Shown here: piece by piece, positions 17,068 through 26,930 of the stretch
How positions within the stretch are numbered: the stretch's first letter is position 1
Layout of the letters: each line of letters begins with the position of its first letter
Assembly (NCBI RefSeq): GCF_019343105.1
Contig: NZ_CP073764.1
Coordinates: 2,294,001 to 2,358,000 of the forward strand
Reading direction: 5' to 3'
Source of the DNA: Methylovirgula sp. HY1
GTDB lineage: Bacteria; Pseudomonadota; Alphaproteobacteria; Rhizobiales; Beijerinckiaceae
Length of the DNA: 64,000 nt
Translations under genes and position numbers: made by a program
The notes under the pieces: generated by a model
The model's input: only the letters and a program-made list of their open reading frames with translations
What the model was told of the DNA's origin: nothing
The model's database searches: none

Positions 17068-17457
17068 TTAGAAGAAGTCGCAATCGCCGGCGGTGTGATT
17101 TGACGCGGAGATCGTCTCGGCCCCAAAGCCCAGCCGCGACGCCAAAGCTGACAGCGTGATCACCTGAGACGCCGTACGCGGGTCGAGCAGCCATTGCTGC
17201 GGCAGGATCAAAGCGAGCGCGGCGAGGAATTCCGCGAGATTGCCGACCTTTTGATAAATGTGATCGATATCCTGCAGCTCCTGCAGATGCGCCGGATTGC
17301 GCAGCGCCGCCTCGTTCAGCAGCGGGCTGATCAGAACCTGCAAGCGATGGATGGCCACGGCAAGCTCGGCAAGCTCATTGCCGATTCGATCGGCAACGTC
17401 GCTCATCGCCACGGTAGAAGGTTCAGCAGACTCGCACATGGGCGCAGGCTTGGCCAT
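17068..17457 (-). CDS. cheT: CheT-like chemotaxis protein (last gene of che operon, CheZ-type DxxxQ motif)
   Basis: About 129 residues, helical, with the segment LQELQDIDHIYQKVGNL containing D-H-I-Y-Q, the DxxxQ arrangement of CheZ-type CheY phosphatases, and a short acidic-aromatic tail ending GDCDFF. The gene occupies the final place after cheD, exactly where Sinorhizobium meliloti has cheT, a CheZ-related protein linked to signal termination and to the methyltransferase CheR. Identity is inferred from motif plus synteny. I prefer ATG 17457 over the GTG at 17466. No terminator is obvious; 16862-17067 holds no gene. Confidence 0.72.
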   Translation of the reverse strand: MAKPAPMCESAEPSTVAMSDVADRIGNELAELAVAIHRLQVLISPLLNEAALRNPAHLQELQDIDHIYQKVGNLAEFLAALALILPQQWLLDPRTASQVITLSALASRLGFGAETISASNHTAGDCDFF

Positions 17458-17490
17458 TGTCGACACTCGCTCAGTATCGGAATTCGTGAA

Positions 17491-18066
17491 TCAAAAGAAT
17501 TCGACTTCGCCGCCGCCACTTGGCTTCGGCGCGGGGGTGACGATCAACGGCGGAAGGCTCCTGTCGTTCGACATGACAGCTTGCCGCGCCCGGCCTAACA
17601 CCGGCCAGTACTGCAGTCTGCGTCCGGAGCCGCCGCCCCAACTGCCGCCGACAACGCAAATATCTTCATTCTGGAGGAATTTTTCGGCGAATGCCACGTT
17701 GCGCGCCCCGATATCGGAAAGGCCCTCGACGGTTCTCGCGCCACCGAAGAGCTTGGCCTCGAGCCGTTCTCTGCGCGCCCCATGCTGCAGCAGGCCGTTC
17801 ACCAAAAGCTCCATTAAATGGACGCCATAGCGCTCCGCCTCGCCGTTCATACGGGTCTCCGATCCGGGCAGTAGAAAGTGATTTATGCCACCAACCCGCG
17901 CGACCGGATCACGAATGCAGGCTGCAACACAGGAACCGAGCAGCGTCGTAACCACGACATTGGGATCGTCGGTCACAAAATACTCGCCCTGGATGATATT
18001 CACCTTGTAATGTTGCGCGTCGTGCGAACCCGTGCCGGGCGGCGATCTCGATGGCTCGTGCTTCAC
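17491..18066 (-). CDS. cheD: CheD chemoreceptor glutamine deamidase
   Basis: CheD deamidates glutamines of chemoreceptors and in some bacteria influences CheY phosphatases. The 191-residue product has the signature VVVTTLLGSCVAACIRD with the catalytic cysteine, and VGGINHFLLPG with the catalytic histidine. The GTG at 18066 overlaps the TGA of the upstream cheY (GTGA), so I choose it over the longer frame to 18150. The product ends in the acidic-aromatic tail GGGEVEFF, similar in character to the CheT and receptor tails in this operon. Confidence 0.9.
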   Translation of the reverse strand: MKHEPSRSPPGTGSHDAQHYKVNIIQGEYFVTDDPNVVVTTLLGSCVAACIRDPVARVGGINHFLLPGSETRMNGEAERYGVHLMELLVNGLLQHGARRERLEAKLFGGARTVEGLSDIGARNVAFAEKFLQNEDICVVGGSWGGGSGRRLQYWPVLGRARQAVMSNDRSLPPLIVTPAPKPSGGGEVEFF

Positions 18067-18452
18067 TTGAGACGCCCCAGAACGGCTTCTATCGCGCCCC
18101 TCAGGCTTGGCATTGTGAAGGGCTTGACGAGATAATTGTTCACGCCGCACTTTACCGCTTTTTCGATAAATTCGCGGTCGCCTCGGCCGGTCAGCATGAT
18201 AAATGCCGCATTCTTGGTCGGCGGATTGGCGCGCACGGCACGCAGAAACCCGAGACCATCGAGCTTTGGCATGTTCAGATCCGAAATGATGAGATGCGCG
18301 GGCTTCTGCATCATGACTTTGAGCCCCTGCTCGCCGTCAGCCGCCATTTCTATGTCTTGAATACCCAATTGCTGTAGGCCGTCGCGGATCAACGCGCGGC
18401 TCGTGAGCTGATCGTCGACGATCAGTGCTCTGATAGCAGACGCCGCTGGCAT
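18063..18452 (-). CDS. cheY2: CheY response regulator (second copy, distal)
   Basis: A 129-residue single receiver domain: acid pocket VDD at residues 12-14, phosphoacceptor Asp58 ([12 protein letters not shown]), Thr88 and the switch lysine Lys110 (YLVKPF). By analogy with the S. meliloti operon this distal CheY (CheY2) is the one that binds the flagellar motor. It overlaps the cheB end by 31 bases and is coupled to cheD by a 4-base overlap. Confidence 0.92.
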   Translation of the reverse strand: MPAASAIRALIVDDQLTSRALIRDGLQQLGIQDIEMAADGEQGLKVMMQKPAHLIISDLNMPKLDGLGFLRAVRANPPTKNAAFIMLTGRGDREFIEKAVKCGVNNYLVKPFTMPSLRGAIEAVLGRLK

Positions 18453-19510
18453 GACCGACCTCCTTCTTCCTTCCTGGTAGTGAGACTGAGAATCTCATCT
18501 CCAATTTTGTTGAGCGGTACTTGTTTTTCGACTCCACCACGTTCGAATGCCACTTTCGGCATTCCATAGACGAGGCTGGTCGCTTCGTTCTGGCCGATCG
18601 TGCTCGCACCCGCCTGGCGCATGGCCTTCAATCCCTCGGCGCCGTCGCGGCCCATGCCGGTGAGGATTACGCCGACGGCCGCAGCCCCCACCATCGCGGC
18701 AACCGAATGGAACAGCACATCGACCGACGGTCGATGGCCATTGACGAGATCGGTCGGTTTGAGACAACAGGTCAATCCAGCCTTTCCGGTGAGAACTTCG
18801 AGATGATTGGCACCTCCGGGTGCCAGATAGATCTGGCCCGGCATCAGCGGCGCGCCATGAGTGGCTTCGCTGACCCGCGGCTCGCAGACCCGATCGAGCC
18901 GGTCCGCGAAGCTCTTGGTAAAAGTCGCCGGCATATGTTGGGTAATAACCGTCGGCGGGCAATTTTTCGGGAAACGCGAGAGCACGGCGAGCAGAGCTTC
19001 GACGCCGCCGGTCGACGCACCGATGGCGACGATCCGATCGTCGCAACGGTAATCGTTCTTGACTCTTCCATTTACCGCGTCGGCATTGGGCTTCCGCGTC
19101 TTGCCGTTGGCGATACTCAAACGGGCCCGGCCCGCCGTCTTCACCTTCAAAGGCAGATCCGCGAACATCTCGATTTCGCCGGGCGCGGGTTTGGCGACGC
19201 AGTCGAACGCCCCGATTTCCAGCGCCTTGATCGTCTCGTCGGTGCCCCGGCTGGTCAAGTTCGATACCATGATCACCGGCGTCGGGCGCAACCGCATGAC
19301 CTTTTCGAGAAATTCGATGCCGCTCATGTTGGGCATTTCGACGTCGAGCGTCACGACGTCCGGATCAAGAGCTTTCATGGCCTCGCGCGCCTCGAGCGGA
19401 TCGGCGGCTTGGCCGACCACTTCGATTTCCGGATCACGCAGCAACGCGGCGGCAATCAAGCTGCGCATGGTACGCGAATCGTCAACGATGAGGACGCGAA
19501 CCTTGTTCAT
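18422..19510 (-). CDS. cheB: CheB chemoreceptor glutamate methylesterase
   Basis: A 362-residue two-domain protein. The N-terminal receiver has Asp10-Asp11 and phosphoacceptor Asp56 ([13 protein letters not shown]). The C-terminal methylesterase has the catalytic triad Ser166 ([11 protein letters not shown]), His192 (TQHMPATFT) and Asp289 ([10 protein letters not shown]). CheB removes methyl groups from receptors when phosphorylated by CheA, giving adaptation. The ATG at 19510 overlaps the cheR stop region by 4 bases. The 3' end runs 31 bases into cheY2. Confidence 0.96.
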   Translation of the reverse strand: MNKVRVLIVDDSRTMRSLIAAALLRDPEIEVVGQAADPLEAREAMKALDPDVVTLDVEMPNMSGIEFLEKVMRLRPTPVIMVSNLTSRGTDETIKALEIGAFDCVAKPAPGEIEMFADLPLKVKTAGRARLSIANGKTRKPNADAVNGRVKNDYRCDDRIVAIGASTGGVEALLAVLSRFPKNCPPTVITQHMPATFTKSFADRLDRVCEPRVSEATHGAPLMPGQIYLAPGGANHLEVLTGKAGLTCCLKPTDLVNGHRPSVDVLFHSVAAMVGAAAVGVILTGMGRDGAEGLKAMRQAGASTIGQNEATSLVYGMPKVAFERGGVEKQVPLNKIGDEILSLTTRKEEGGRSCQRRLLSEH

Positions 19511-20409
19511 TTTCTCAGAACCCCTTCCTTCAAGCGGTAGGTCGTGATGGCTTCGCTTTCGAACAAAGGTGTCGCTGACCCCGACAAGCGTTCGGAATGC
19601 CCGATGTAAAGCCGCCCGCCGGGCATGAGTTGAGGCACGAACCGGCTCCAAAGCTTCGCCTGGGTCGCGTCCTCGAAATAAATGACGACGTTGCGGCAGA
19701 AGATGACGTCGAACTTGCCCCGCATCGGCCATGAGCCGATGAGATTGAGCTCTCGAAAGGTGATGAGCGACCGCAGCGCCTCGCCGGCCTGCCACATCTT
19801 GCCATCGGCTCCGCGTGTCGCCGAAAAATAGCGCAGGCGCAGATCCGAGGGAACCGGCTGGAGCGCCGTATCGCTGTATGTGCCGCTGCTGCCTTCTTCG
19901 ACCATATTGGGATCGATGTCGGTCGCCAGAACCTTGATATCGTAGGACTGTGCTGTCGGCAGCGCCGACAGGACGGTGAGCGCGATCGAATAAGGTTCGG
20001 CGCCGTTGGAACAGGCTGCCGACCAGAGCCGCACGCGACCGCCGCGTTTGGCGGTTTCGATGAGCCCCGGAAGCACCTGCTTGCGCAAATGCTCGAAATG
20101 ATGCGGTTCACGAAAGAAACGCGTGACATTCGTCGTCAGCGCCGCGAGCATTTGCTGGCGCTCATCGGCGCCGCCATGTTCGGAAACGATGGCGCAATAA
20201 TCACGAAAGTTCTTGAGCCCGAGCGCGCGCAGCCGCTTGGCGAGACGCGAATAGACGAGCGTCGCCTTCGATTCGGGAAGGTGAATGCCCGCGTCGGCGT
20301 GCAACATCGCCGCGATTTGCTGGAAATCCGAAGACGTCATCAGGAATTCGCCGGCGTTGACGCCGGGCATCCCGCTGACTTCTTTTTCGGTATTCCGGAC
20401 AGGGTTCAT
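19507..20409 (-). CDS. cheR: CheR chemoreceptor methyltransferase
   Basis: A 300-residue SAM-dependent enzyme that methylates receptor glutamates. Visible features are the N-terminal helical part (residues 20-90), [19 protein letters not shown] as the SAM-binding motif, [11 protein letters not shown], and [13 protein letters not shown]. The ATG at 20409 overlaps the TGA of cheW (ATGA), so I prefer it to the longer frame. Coupling to CheB, next in the operon, is standard for the adaptation pair. The receptor encoded upstream ends in a possible CheR-docking pentapeptide. Confidence 0.95.
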   Translation of the reverse strand: MNPVRNTEKEVSGMPGVNAGEFLMTSSDFQQIAAMLHADAGIHLPESKATLVYSRLAKRLRALGLKNFRDYCAIVSEHGGADERQQMLAALTTNVTRFFREPHHFEHLRKQVLPGLIETAKRGGRVRLWSAACSNGAEPYSIALTVLSALPTAQSYDIKVLATDIDPNMVEEGSSGTYSDTALQPVPSDLRLRYFSATRGADGKMWQAGEALRSLITFRELNLIGSWPMRGKFDVIFCRNVVIYFEDATQAKLWSRFVPQLMPGGRLYIGHSERLSGSATPLFESEAITTYRLKEGVLRK

Positions 20410-20870
20410 GCGGCCTCGCATTCGAGCAGAGGAAGGACATTGTCGAGGGCAATATGGCTGATCATCCGGCCATCGATGGCCAGCACGCCACGCACGAACA
20501 ACTTCGCCATTTCGGAGGCGACATCCGGCGTCGGCTGCACCGCATCGCCGGAGACGGTCAAAATGTCCGACACCGCTTCGACGAGGAGGCCGACGACCTG
20601 CTCGCCGACCTGAACCACCATGATGACATGCCGCGCCGTCGGCTCCGAGGGACCAATGCCGAGCCTGGCCGAAAGATCGACGATCGGCAGCACCGCGCCG
20701 CGTAGATTGATCACCCCGCGCACGAAGCCCGGCGATTGCGGCAAAGGCGTCGCCGGCGTGAACCCGCGGATTTCCCGCACCGCCATGATATCGACGCAGA
20801 ATTCCTGCGCGCCAATGCGGAAGGCCATCAGTTCGCGCCCATCCATGGCATCCGTCCTAAATTCGTTCAT
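20406..20870 (-). CDS. cheW: CheW chemotaxis scaffold protein
   Basis: About 154 residues with the CheW fold: [37 protein letters not shown] and [13 protein letters not shown]. CheW links receptors to the kinase CheA. The ATG at 20870 has GGGGTGAG upstream at good spacing; a GTG at 20879 overlapping the cheA stop is an alternative start that adds three residues. The 3' end is coupled to cheR. Confidence 0.93.
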   Translation of the reverse strand: MNEFRTDAMDGRELMAFRIGAQEFCVDIMAVREIRGFTPATPLPQSPGFVRGVINLRGAVLPIVDLSARLGIGPSEPTARHVIMVVQVGEQVVGLLVEAVSDILTVSGDAVQPTPDVASEMAKLFVRGVLAIDGRMISHIALDNVLPLLECEAA

Positions 20871-20875
20871 CGGAC

Positions 20876-23068
20876 TCACCCCACTGCTGCAAGGGCATTA
20901 TCGTAGAAGCCCGGCTCAGCCCGCGAACTGGCGACCACGGCATCGACATCGAGAATGAGCGCCACCCGCCCATCGCCGAGAATGGTCGCCGCCGCTATGC
21001 CTTGCACATGGCGGTAATTGGCTTCGAGGCTCTTGATGACGACTTGCCGCTGACCTTGAATGGCATCGACCAGCAATGCGCTGCGGCCACCGCCTTCGGT
21101 TTCGACCAGAAGCGCCACACAGGCGAGCGGATCGGCGGCGCTGTTGCGATAGGAAAGTTCGCGCCCGACATCGATCAGGGGCGTGAACTTGTTGCGGATC
21201 GAAATGACCCGCGCATTGTCGCCCATGCCGTGAACATCGGCGGCCTTGGGCTGCAGGGTCTCGACGATCGCGGTCAGCGGCACGACGAGAGTTTGTTGGG
21301 CGACCGTGACCACCATTCCATCCAGAACGGCCAAGGTCAAAGGCAGGCTCATGGTGAAAGTCGATCCATGCCCCGGCCGTGAGGTAATCGATATGCGGCC
21401 GCCCAATGCCTGAATCGAGCGCTTGACGACGTCCATGCCGACACCGCGGCCGGAAATATCGGAGATCTCCGACGCCGTCGAAAAGCCAGGCAGAAAGATC
21501 AGATTGTCGATTTCCTCATCCGACAGGATGACGTCGGGAGCGATCAGCCCCTTTTCAATGGCGATCGCCTTGACGCGCGGACGATTGATGCCGGCCCCGT
21601 CGTCGGAGACCTCAATGACAATCCGTCCGGACCGATGCAGGGCGGACAGCTTGACGAGGCCTTCTTCATGCTTGCCGGTGGCAAGTCGCTTCTCCGGCGA
21701 TTCGAGTCCATGATCAATGGCATTGCGAATCATATGGGTCAGCGGATCGGCGAGTCTTTCGATGACCGTCTTATCGACTTCGGTTGCTTCGCCTTCGGTG
21801 ACGAGACGCACCGATTTGCCGGTCATGGCAGCGATTTCGCGCACCAGCCGCGGCATCCGCTGAAACACCGATTTCACCGGTTGCGCGCGGATCGCCATCA
21901 CGCTGTCTTGGATTTCGCGCGTCAATTGCTCCAATTCATCGAGCCCGACGGCCACCGCCGACGCCCTTGCGAGTCCCGCTTCCATCACCCGCTGCGACAG
22001 CATCGCTTGATTGATGACGAGTTCGCCGACCAGATTGATGAGCCGGTCGACACGATCGAGATCGACGCGAATGGTCGGCGCCGCCGATTTGGCATCGACC
22101 TCGGCAGCGGCCTTGTTCGGAGCCTGCTTGGACGGCAAAGCAACAACCGGCGCCGATGCAAGCGCCGGCTCGTTCGACGTTTCGTCGGCGACGCCGAACG
22201 ATGCATCGCCGACCACGGCCTCGGCTTGCGGCCCCTCATCGGCGGAGGCGCGAACACGGGCCAAAAGCGCCGAAAGATCGTCGTCTATATCCGATGCCGC
22301 GTCGGCGCCGGGCATTTCGATATCGAGATCGCAATCCCAGGCGACAAATTCGAAAACTTCGCGGATCGCCGCCTCGTCCTTATCGGTCGTCAGCTCGATC
22401 TCCCAAGTGAGATAAGCCCCTTCCGGGTCGAGTTCGCTCAACAGCGGCAGATCCGACGCGTCGCACTTCACCTGCATCCGGCCGAGCGCGCTGAGCTCGC
22501 GCAACAGGAGCGCCGCCTCATTGGCTTTGGCGTAGAGGCTCGGCCTCGGTTTGAATTTGATGGAGAACACATGCTCCGGAGCGGAGAAGGCGGCCGGCTC
22601 GTCGTCATCATCGAGACCATCGAAATGAACCAGCACGGGCTGGAAATTCAAATCGGAAAGATCGTCTTCTTTCTCGACGCCGCCGTTTGGATCGAGGGCC
22701 CGCAGCTCATCGGCCAAGGCACGACAACGATTGTCGTCGACCTCGGTCCCGTCGCGCGCCGCGCGTACAAGGTCGGCGAGAATATCCGCCGCGCGCAATT
22801 TGATCTTCAAGACTTCCGGCGTCGCGGCCAATCGGCCAGCTCGCACGTGATCGAGCGCGGTTTCGAACACATGCGCGAAACGCACGAGATCTTCGAGACT
22901 GAAGGCGCCGGCACCGCCTTTGATCGAATGAACGGCCCGGAAGACCGCATTGACCGTTTCAGAGTCCGAATCGCCGGCTTCCATTGCGAGAAGCCCCGAC
23001 TCCAATTCGGCGAGCTGCTCTTCGCACTCCTGGAAAAAGGTCTGCCTAATGGCCGCCATAGGATCCAC
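20876..23068 (-). CDS. cheA: CheA chemotaxis histidine kinase
   Basis: A 730-residue kinase that phosphorylates CheY and CheB. Domains in order: Hpt with phosphorylated His47 ([14 protein letters not shown]); an acidic linker and a CheY-binding-like region to about residue 330; dimerisation helices; the ATPase with the N box ([14 protein letters not shown]), G1 (VSDDGAGI) and G2 ([11 protein letters not shown]); and a CheW-like C-terminal domain ([13 protein letters not shown]). The GTG at 23068 has GAGGAG eight bases upstream; an ATG nine bases inside is the alternative. Confidence 0.96.
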   Translation of the reverse strand: MDPMAAIRQTFFQECEEQLAELESGLLAMEAGDSDSETVNAVFRAVHSIKGGAGAFSLEDLVRFAHVFETALDHVRAGRLAATPEVLKIKLRAADILADLVRAARDGTEVDDNRCRALADELRALDPNGGVEKEDDLSDLNFQPVLVHFDGLDDDDEPAAFSAPEHVFSIKFKPRPSLYAKANEAALLLRELSALGRMQVKCDASDLPLLSELDPEGAYLTWEIELTTDKDEAAIREVFEFVAWDCDLDIEMPGADAASDIDDDLSALLARVRASADEGPQAEAVVGDASFGVADETSNEPALASAPVVALPSKQAPNKAAAEVDAKSAAPTIRVDLDRVDRLINLVGELVINQAMLSQRVMEAGLARASAVAVGLDELEQLTREIQDSVMAIRAQPVKSVFQRMPRLVREIAAMTGKSVRLVTEGEATEVDKTVIERLADPLTHMIRNAIDHGLESPEKRLATGKHEEGLVKLSALHRSGRIVIEVSDDGAGINRPRVKAIAIEKGLIAPDVILSDEEIDNLIFLPGFSTASEISDISGRGVGMDVVKRSIQALGGRISITSRPGHGSTFTMSLPLTLAVLDGMVVTVAQQTLVVPLTAIVETLQPKAADVHGMGDNARVISIRNKFTPLIDVGRELSYRNSAADPLACVALLVETEGGGRSALLVDAIQGQRQVVIKSLEANYRHVQGIAAATILGDGRVALILDVDAVVASSRAEPGFYDNALAAVG

Positions 23069-23091
23069 GGGCGTAACTCCTCACACGATAG

Positions 23092-23457
23092 TCAGGCCGC
23101 GACGCGGCGGATTGCGGCGATCAACTTGGCCGGGTCGAAAGGTTTGACAATCCAGCCCGTGGCGCCGGCACGGCGCGCGCGATCTTTTTTCTCGGCGTCA
23201 CTCTCAGTCGTCAACACCAGGATCGGCACGGCTCTGTGCTTCGCATCGCGGCGCACGCCTTCGATGAAACCGAAGCCATCCATCCGCGGCATGTTGATGT
23301 CGGTGACGATGACGTCTGGAACTTCCTCCTGCAGGACTTCGAGACCATGCATACCGTCTTGTGCCTGAACGACGCGATAGCCAGCATCGGAAAGCGCGAG
23401 GAGAAGCATGTCGCGCATCGTGCGCGAATCATCGACGGTCAATATTGTCTTGTTCAT
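23092..23457 (-). CDS. cheY1: CheY response regulator (first copy, between cheS and cheA)
   Basis: A 121-residue receiver domain with Asp9-Asp10, phosphoacceptor Asp53 (VTDINMPRMDG), Thr83-Thr84 and Lys105 (WIVKPFD). In S. meliloti the CheY in this operon position acts as a phosphate sink that drains CheA phosphate away from the motor-binding CheY2. The same division of labour is inferred here. Its ATG overlaps the cheS stop by 4 bases. Confidence 0.93.
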   Translation of the reverse strand: MNKTILTVDDSRTMRDMLLLALSDAGYRVVQAQDGMHGLEVLQEEVPDVIVTDINMPRMDGFGFIEGVRRDAKHRAVPILVLTTESDAEKKDRARRAGATGWIVKPFDPAKLIAAIRRVAA

Positions 23458-23741
23458 TGAGAGGTTTCCCTTTCCAGAAAGTACTGGGGGCGGACGCCCA
23501 GGAGTTCGAGCCCTGCGACAAGGTCAAGGGACAGATTGGTAAATTCGAGAACCGCACCGTCTACCTTCCATGTCGACACCGCAGCGAGAAGGATTTGCAG
23601 ACACAAGCCGCCGATTTGCTCGACGCGCGACCCATCGATGGTGACGTCATGACCGACCATGGTCGACAAAACCTCGAAGAGGGATGCAGCTGCGACGGCA
23701 TCGAGATCCATCGGCAGAAGCAAGGTTTGGGTTCGCGTCAT
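23454..23741 (-). CDS. cheS: CheS-like STAS-domain chemotaxis protein
   Basis: A short STAS-fold protein (about 95 residues from the ATG at 23741; ATGs at 23756 and 23783 are in frame, the latter overlapping the receptor gene). The core reads TLLLPMDLDAVAAASLFEVL and then DGSRVEQIGGLCLQILLAA, the STAS pattern. In S. meliloti the equivalent gene encodes CheS, which binds CheA and speeds up phosphate drain through CheY1. The assignment rests on domain type, size and position between the receptor gene and cheY1. Confidence 0.78.
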   Translation of the reverse strand: MTRTQTLLLPMDLDAVAAASLFEVLSTMVGHDVTIDGSRVEQIGGLCLQILLAAVSTWKVDGAVLEFTNLSLDLVAGLELLGVRPQYFLERETSQ

Positions 23742-23767
23742 GGAAGCGGCCTGCATCGGCTTCGTCG

Positions 23768-25711
23768 TCAGAACTCTTCCCATTCGTCATGTTGACTTTG
23801 GGCCTGCGGCTTGGGTGCGGCGCCGCCGCCACGCGAGGCGACGGTCTTCATGGCCTGACGCGGCGCGGCTTTGCCGCCACGCGGCATCGCCACCACATGG
23901 TCGCCATGACCCGCGGCCGGCGCCCCGACCTGGAAGCGTCCGATCAGGCGGGTCAGCTCTTCCGTCTCCTGCGACAGCGTATGGCTCGCCGCGGTCGATT
24001 CCTCGACCATGGCGGCATTCTGCTGCGTCACCTGATCCATCTGATTGACCGCCGTATTGACCTCCTGCAGGCCCGTCGCCTGATCCTGCGCCGAGGTCGC
24101 GATCTCCGACACGATCGCGTCGATCTCCGCCACCTGAGTGAAGATCCGCTCCAAAGCCTTGCCCGTCTCGGCGACGAGATCGACGCCCTGCTCGACCTGG
24201 ATCGTCGAGGCCGAGATCAGGCCCTTGATCTCCTTCGCCGCCTCGGCCGAGCGCTGCGCCAAGGCGCGCACTTCGGAAGCCACCACCGCGAAGCCGCGGC
24301 CGGCATCGCCCGCCCGCGCCGCTTCCACCCCGGCGTTCAAGGCGAGAAGATTGGTCTGGAAGGCGATCTCGTCGATCACCCCGATGATCTGGCCGATCTG
24401 CTGCGAGGATTTCTCGATCCCGCTCATCGCCGTGATCGCCTGGCGCACCACGCCGCTGCCCTTTTCGGCATCCGACTTCGCCGTCGACACGACCTGGCGG
24501 GCATGCGTCGCGCCCTGCGCCGTCTTGCGCACCGTCGTGGTGATCTCGCCCAGCGCCGCCGCCGTCTCTTCGAGGCTCGCCGCCTGCTGCTCGGTACGCC
24601 GCGACAGATCATCCGCCGCGACCGCGATCTCCTTGGTGCCGGAACGGATGGCATGGGTATTGGTGGAAACGCTCAGCATCACCTGCTGCAGCTTCTCCGC
24701 CGAGACATTGAAGTTGGCGCGGATCTTTTCATATTCCTCGCTGAACGCCTGGGTCAGGCGGCAAGTGAGATCGCCTTCGGACAGGCTTTCCAAAGCGCTG
24801 GTTATCGAGGTGACAAAGCGATTATGCGCCTCGATATATTTTTGCGTCTCGATTTCCTTTAACTTCTGCTCTTCTTCGGCCATGCGGATCTGTTCGGCCG
24901 CTTGCGCTTCGAGCCGCATCTTCTCCACCGCATTGGCCTTGAAGATCTGCACCGTATGCGCCATGTCGCCGACCTCGTCGCCCTCGCCCATCGAGGGAAC
25001 GTCGACCTTCGTATCGCCCTGCGCCAAGGCCTTCATGCAGCCGTTCAGAATCCGGATCGGGAAAGCGATCCGCTGCGAGAGCTGATGCCCGGCGTAAAGG
25101 GCGACCATCAGGGCCACAAGGCTGCCGATGATCTGCGACAACTGCAGGAACCAGTTGGCGTGTCCCTGCTCCGCTTGCGCAGAAGACGCCCATTCGGCGA
25201 ATTTGGTTTGCGCCTCTTTGGCGGTCGCACGAAAGGCCTTCATCATCTCGGAGCTATGCGCGGATTTGGCGATATCGATGGCCTGCGACATAGTCTTCGG
25301 ATTGCGTCCAAGATTGATCTCCGGATCGCCGATCTCACGTTGCCAAGCGGCACCGGCCGCGTCGACCTTGTCGAGCAATGCGAGCATGTCCGGCTTGCCG
25401 GTCGCGTCATGACGCGCCGTCGTCATTTGCTGATTGAAGCGTTTGACGGCCTTGCCATAAAGCATGGCGTGCCGTTCGATGCCGTCGGTGATGAGAAAGC
25501 CGCGGACTGCTTGCGCCTCGTCGAATTGCGCCGCGATAACGCGTTCGAGGTCGACAATGACAAGATGCGCTTGATCGCTGGCGGCGGTCGCGTTCCCGGC
25601 GCTTCTGATCGCGGCAAAGGCGAAGAGGCTCGTAGCAGCGACGACAAACAACACACAACCGAATGCCACTGCGAGTTTTTTATCTATCGATAGATTGTTC
25701 TTCGAGAGCAT
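23768..25711 (-). CDS. methyl-accepting chemotaxis protein with possible C-terminal docking pentapeptide
   Basis: A 647-residue transmembrane receptor. TM1 is at about residues 13-35, followed by a ~150-residue periplasmic helical ligand domain (four-helix/CHASE3-like). TM2 is at about 190-208, then HAMP (FPIRILNGCMKALAQGD), a second HAMP-like stretch, and the signalling tip IIGVIDEIAFQTNLLALNAG with VVASEVRALAQRSA. The protein ends DEWEEF, resembling the NWETF-type pentapeptide that tethers CheR and CheB in other receptors. GGAGGGGGGAAG precedes the ATG at 25711. It is the first gene of the che operon. The sensed compound is unknown. Confidence 0.93.
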   Translation of the reverse strand: MLSKNNLSIDKKLAVAFGCVLFVVAATSLFAFAAIRSAGNATAASDQAHLVIVDLERVIAAQFDEAQAVRGFLITDGIERHAMLYGKAVKRFNQQMTTARHDATGKPDMLALLDKVDAAGAAWQREIGDPEINLGRNPKTMSQAIDIAKSAHSSEMMKAFRATAKEAQTKFAEWASSAQAEQGHANWFLQLSQIIGSLVALMVALYAGHQLSQRIAFPIRILNGCMKALAQGDTKVDVPSMGEGDEVGDMAHTVQIFKANAVEKMRLEAQAAEQIRMAEEEQKLKEIETQKYIEAHNRFVTSITSALESLSEGDLTCRLTQAFSEEYEKIRANFNVSAEKLQQVMLSVSTNTHAIRSGTKEIAVAADDLSRRTEQQAASLEETAAALGEITTTVRKTAQGATHARQVVSTAKSDAEKGSGVVRQAITAMSGIEKSSQQIGQIIGVIDEIAFQTNLLALNAGVEAARAGDAGRGFAVVASEVRALAQRSAEAAKEIKGLISASTIQVEQGVDLVAETGKALERIFTQVAEIDAIVSEIATSAQDQATGLQEVNTAVNQMDQVTQQNAAMVEESTAASHTLSQETEELTRLIGRFQVGAPAAGHGDHVVAMPRGGKAAPRQAMKTVASRGGGAAPKPQAQSQHDEWEEF

Positions 25712-26148
25712 CTTCCCCCCTCCAAGCTAGTCTGATCTCTACCCCGTCGTCGCAGCCTCGACGCCGCCACTGGCATCCGAGGCCCCGAACCGAGGCTTGC
25801 TAAATTTCACGAAGCTCGTCGCGCCGCTCGGCGATGCATGCGGACGACGATTCATGTCCGATTCTGCCCAGTGCCACGTTCTAGGTGAAAAGGATGAATA
25901 AATTTGCAGCGAATAGAGTGAACGAAACGTCAACTCGGCGGAGATTCGCGCGCGAGAAGTCTCGATTCTCGATATCTGGGAAGGCTGCAATCTCTTGAAC
26001 CCGCGGAAGATTCGATCCTGGCTGGAACGCTGGACCATATCCCGCAAAGGTTGATAGAGTTTTTCGTTCTTCGCGACATTGGATGGAGCTTCGCCTTTTC
26101 GGCGTGAGACGGCTCTATCCTTTGGATGAAGTCCGCGGCGGCTGGGCG
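25712..26148. other. intergenic region upstream of the che operon
   Basis: About 440 bases without a supportable gene; short frames on both strands lack motifs and ribosome sites. It must contain the che operon promoter. I looked for a flagellar sigma-28-type promoter and saw no convincing match by eye. Confidence 0.55.
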
Positions 26149-26886
26149 CTACTTCCAGAAAATGTCGTCGGGATGCGCGTCGAGGACGGCGATCATGTCT
26201 TCTAAGCTGAAATCGATTCGGCCGGCAAAATGCCGAAGCAGCGATTCGAGCCGGGCAATGTCCGCCGCGCTCTCAACGTCGAATCTGACATCCGGCCTTT
26301 GCAGCGGCTCCGGCGCTTTGACGCCGAGAAGGCGATAGAGCCGCGAATTGCGCCGTAGATAAAGTGCTGCGGAATTGCGTTCCGCCGGATCGCCGCAGCG
26401 CCCGTCGGCGTCTTCGAGCGCCGCCCGCGTGAAGGCTTCGACCTCCATGCCACGCGGATAGGTCTGCGCCAGATCCGTGCCGATATAATCGAGCATCCCG
26501 TCGGTCATTTCGACGAGATTGGCCACATGGTCGATGATCGCGGGATCGATCAGTGGCGCGTTGGCCCTGACGCAGACAGCCGCCTTCGCCTCCAAGAATT
26601 TGAGCGCCGCAAGCACGCGACCGAGTTCATCCTGTTGCGTGCTGCGGAAACAGGTCAGGCCGCGATCATTGCAGAAATGCGCGATGTCATCATCCGCGGT
26701 GGCCGCCGAGGTGACGACGGTCAAACTCTCGAGCCGGGCCACTTGTGCGAGGCGCGCACCGATGCGTCCGAGAAGCGGTTCGCCCGCGAGTTCGGACAAG
26801 ACCAATGAATTTCCGTCGCAATGTCCCGGCTCCGAGTCGGCAGTGGCTGCGCGCAAACTGACGGGAATGAGGGCTGCGACCTGCAA
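26149..26886 (-). CDS. SpsF/CMP-NeuAc synthetase-like nucleotidyltransferase
   Basis: A 245-residue protein resembling cytidylyltransferases of the SpsF/NeuA type: an N-terminal sugar-nucleotide fold, LGRIGARLAQVARLESLTVV, CFRSTQQDELGRVLAALKFL and VCVRANAPLIDPAIIDHVA. The family activates sugars for surface polysaccharide or flagellin glycans; the real substrate is unknown. The classical N-terminal LxSxRLPGK-type nucleotide loop is altered (SLRAATADSEPGHCDGNSL), so activity is uncertain. The start is a TTG at 26886 supported by GGGAGGAG four bases upstream. It follows the unknown gene 26931-27662. Confidence 0.7.
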   Translation of the reverse strand: MQVAALIPVSLRAATADSEPGHCDGNSLVLSELAGEPLLGRIGARLAQVARLESLTVVTSAATADDDIAHFCNDRGLTCFRSTQQDELGRVLAALKFLEAKAAVCVRANAPLIDPAIIDHVANLVEMTDGMLDYIGTDLAQTYPRGMEVEAFTRAALEDADGRCGDPAERNSAALYLRRNSRLYRLLGVKAPEPLQRPDVRFDVESAADIARLESLLRHFAGRIDFSLEDMIAVLDAHPDDIFWK

Positions 26887-26930
26887 TGGGCTCCTCCCGC
26901 AATTATGCCGGACGACGGAATCGCTCGGCC

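Noticed and set aside
21635-23368. 577-codon + strand open frame opposite cheA
   Set aside because: Antisense shadow of cheA and cheY1.
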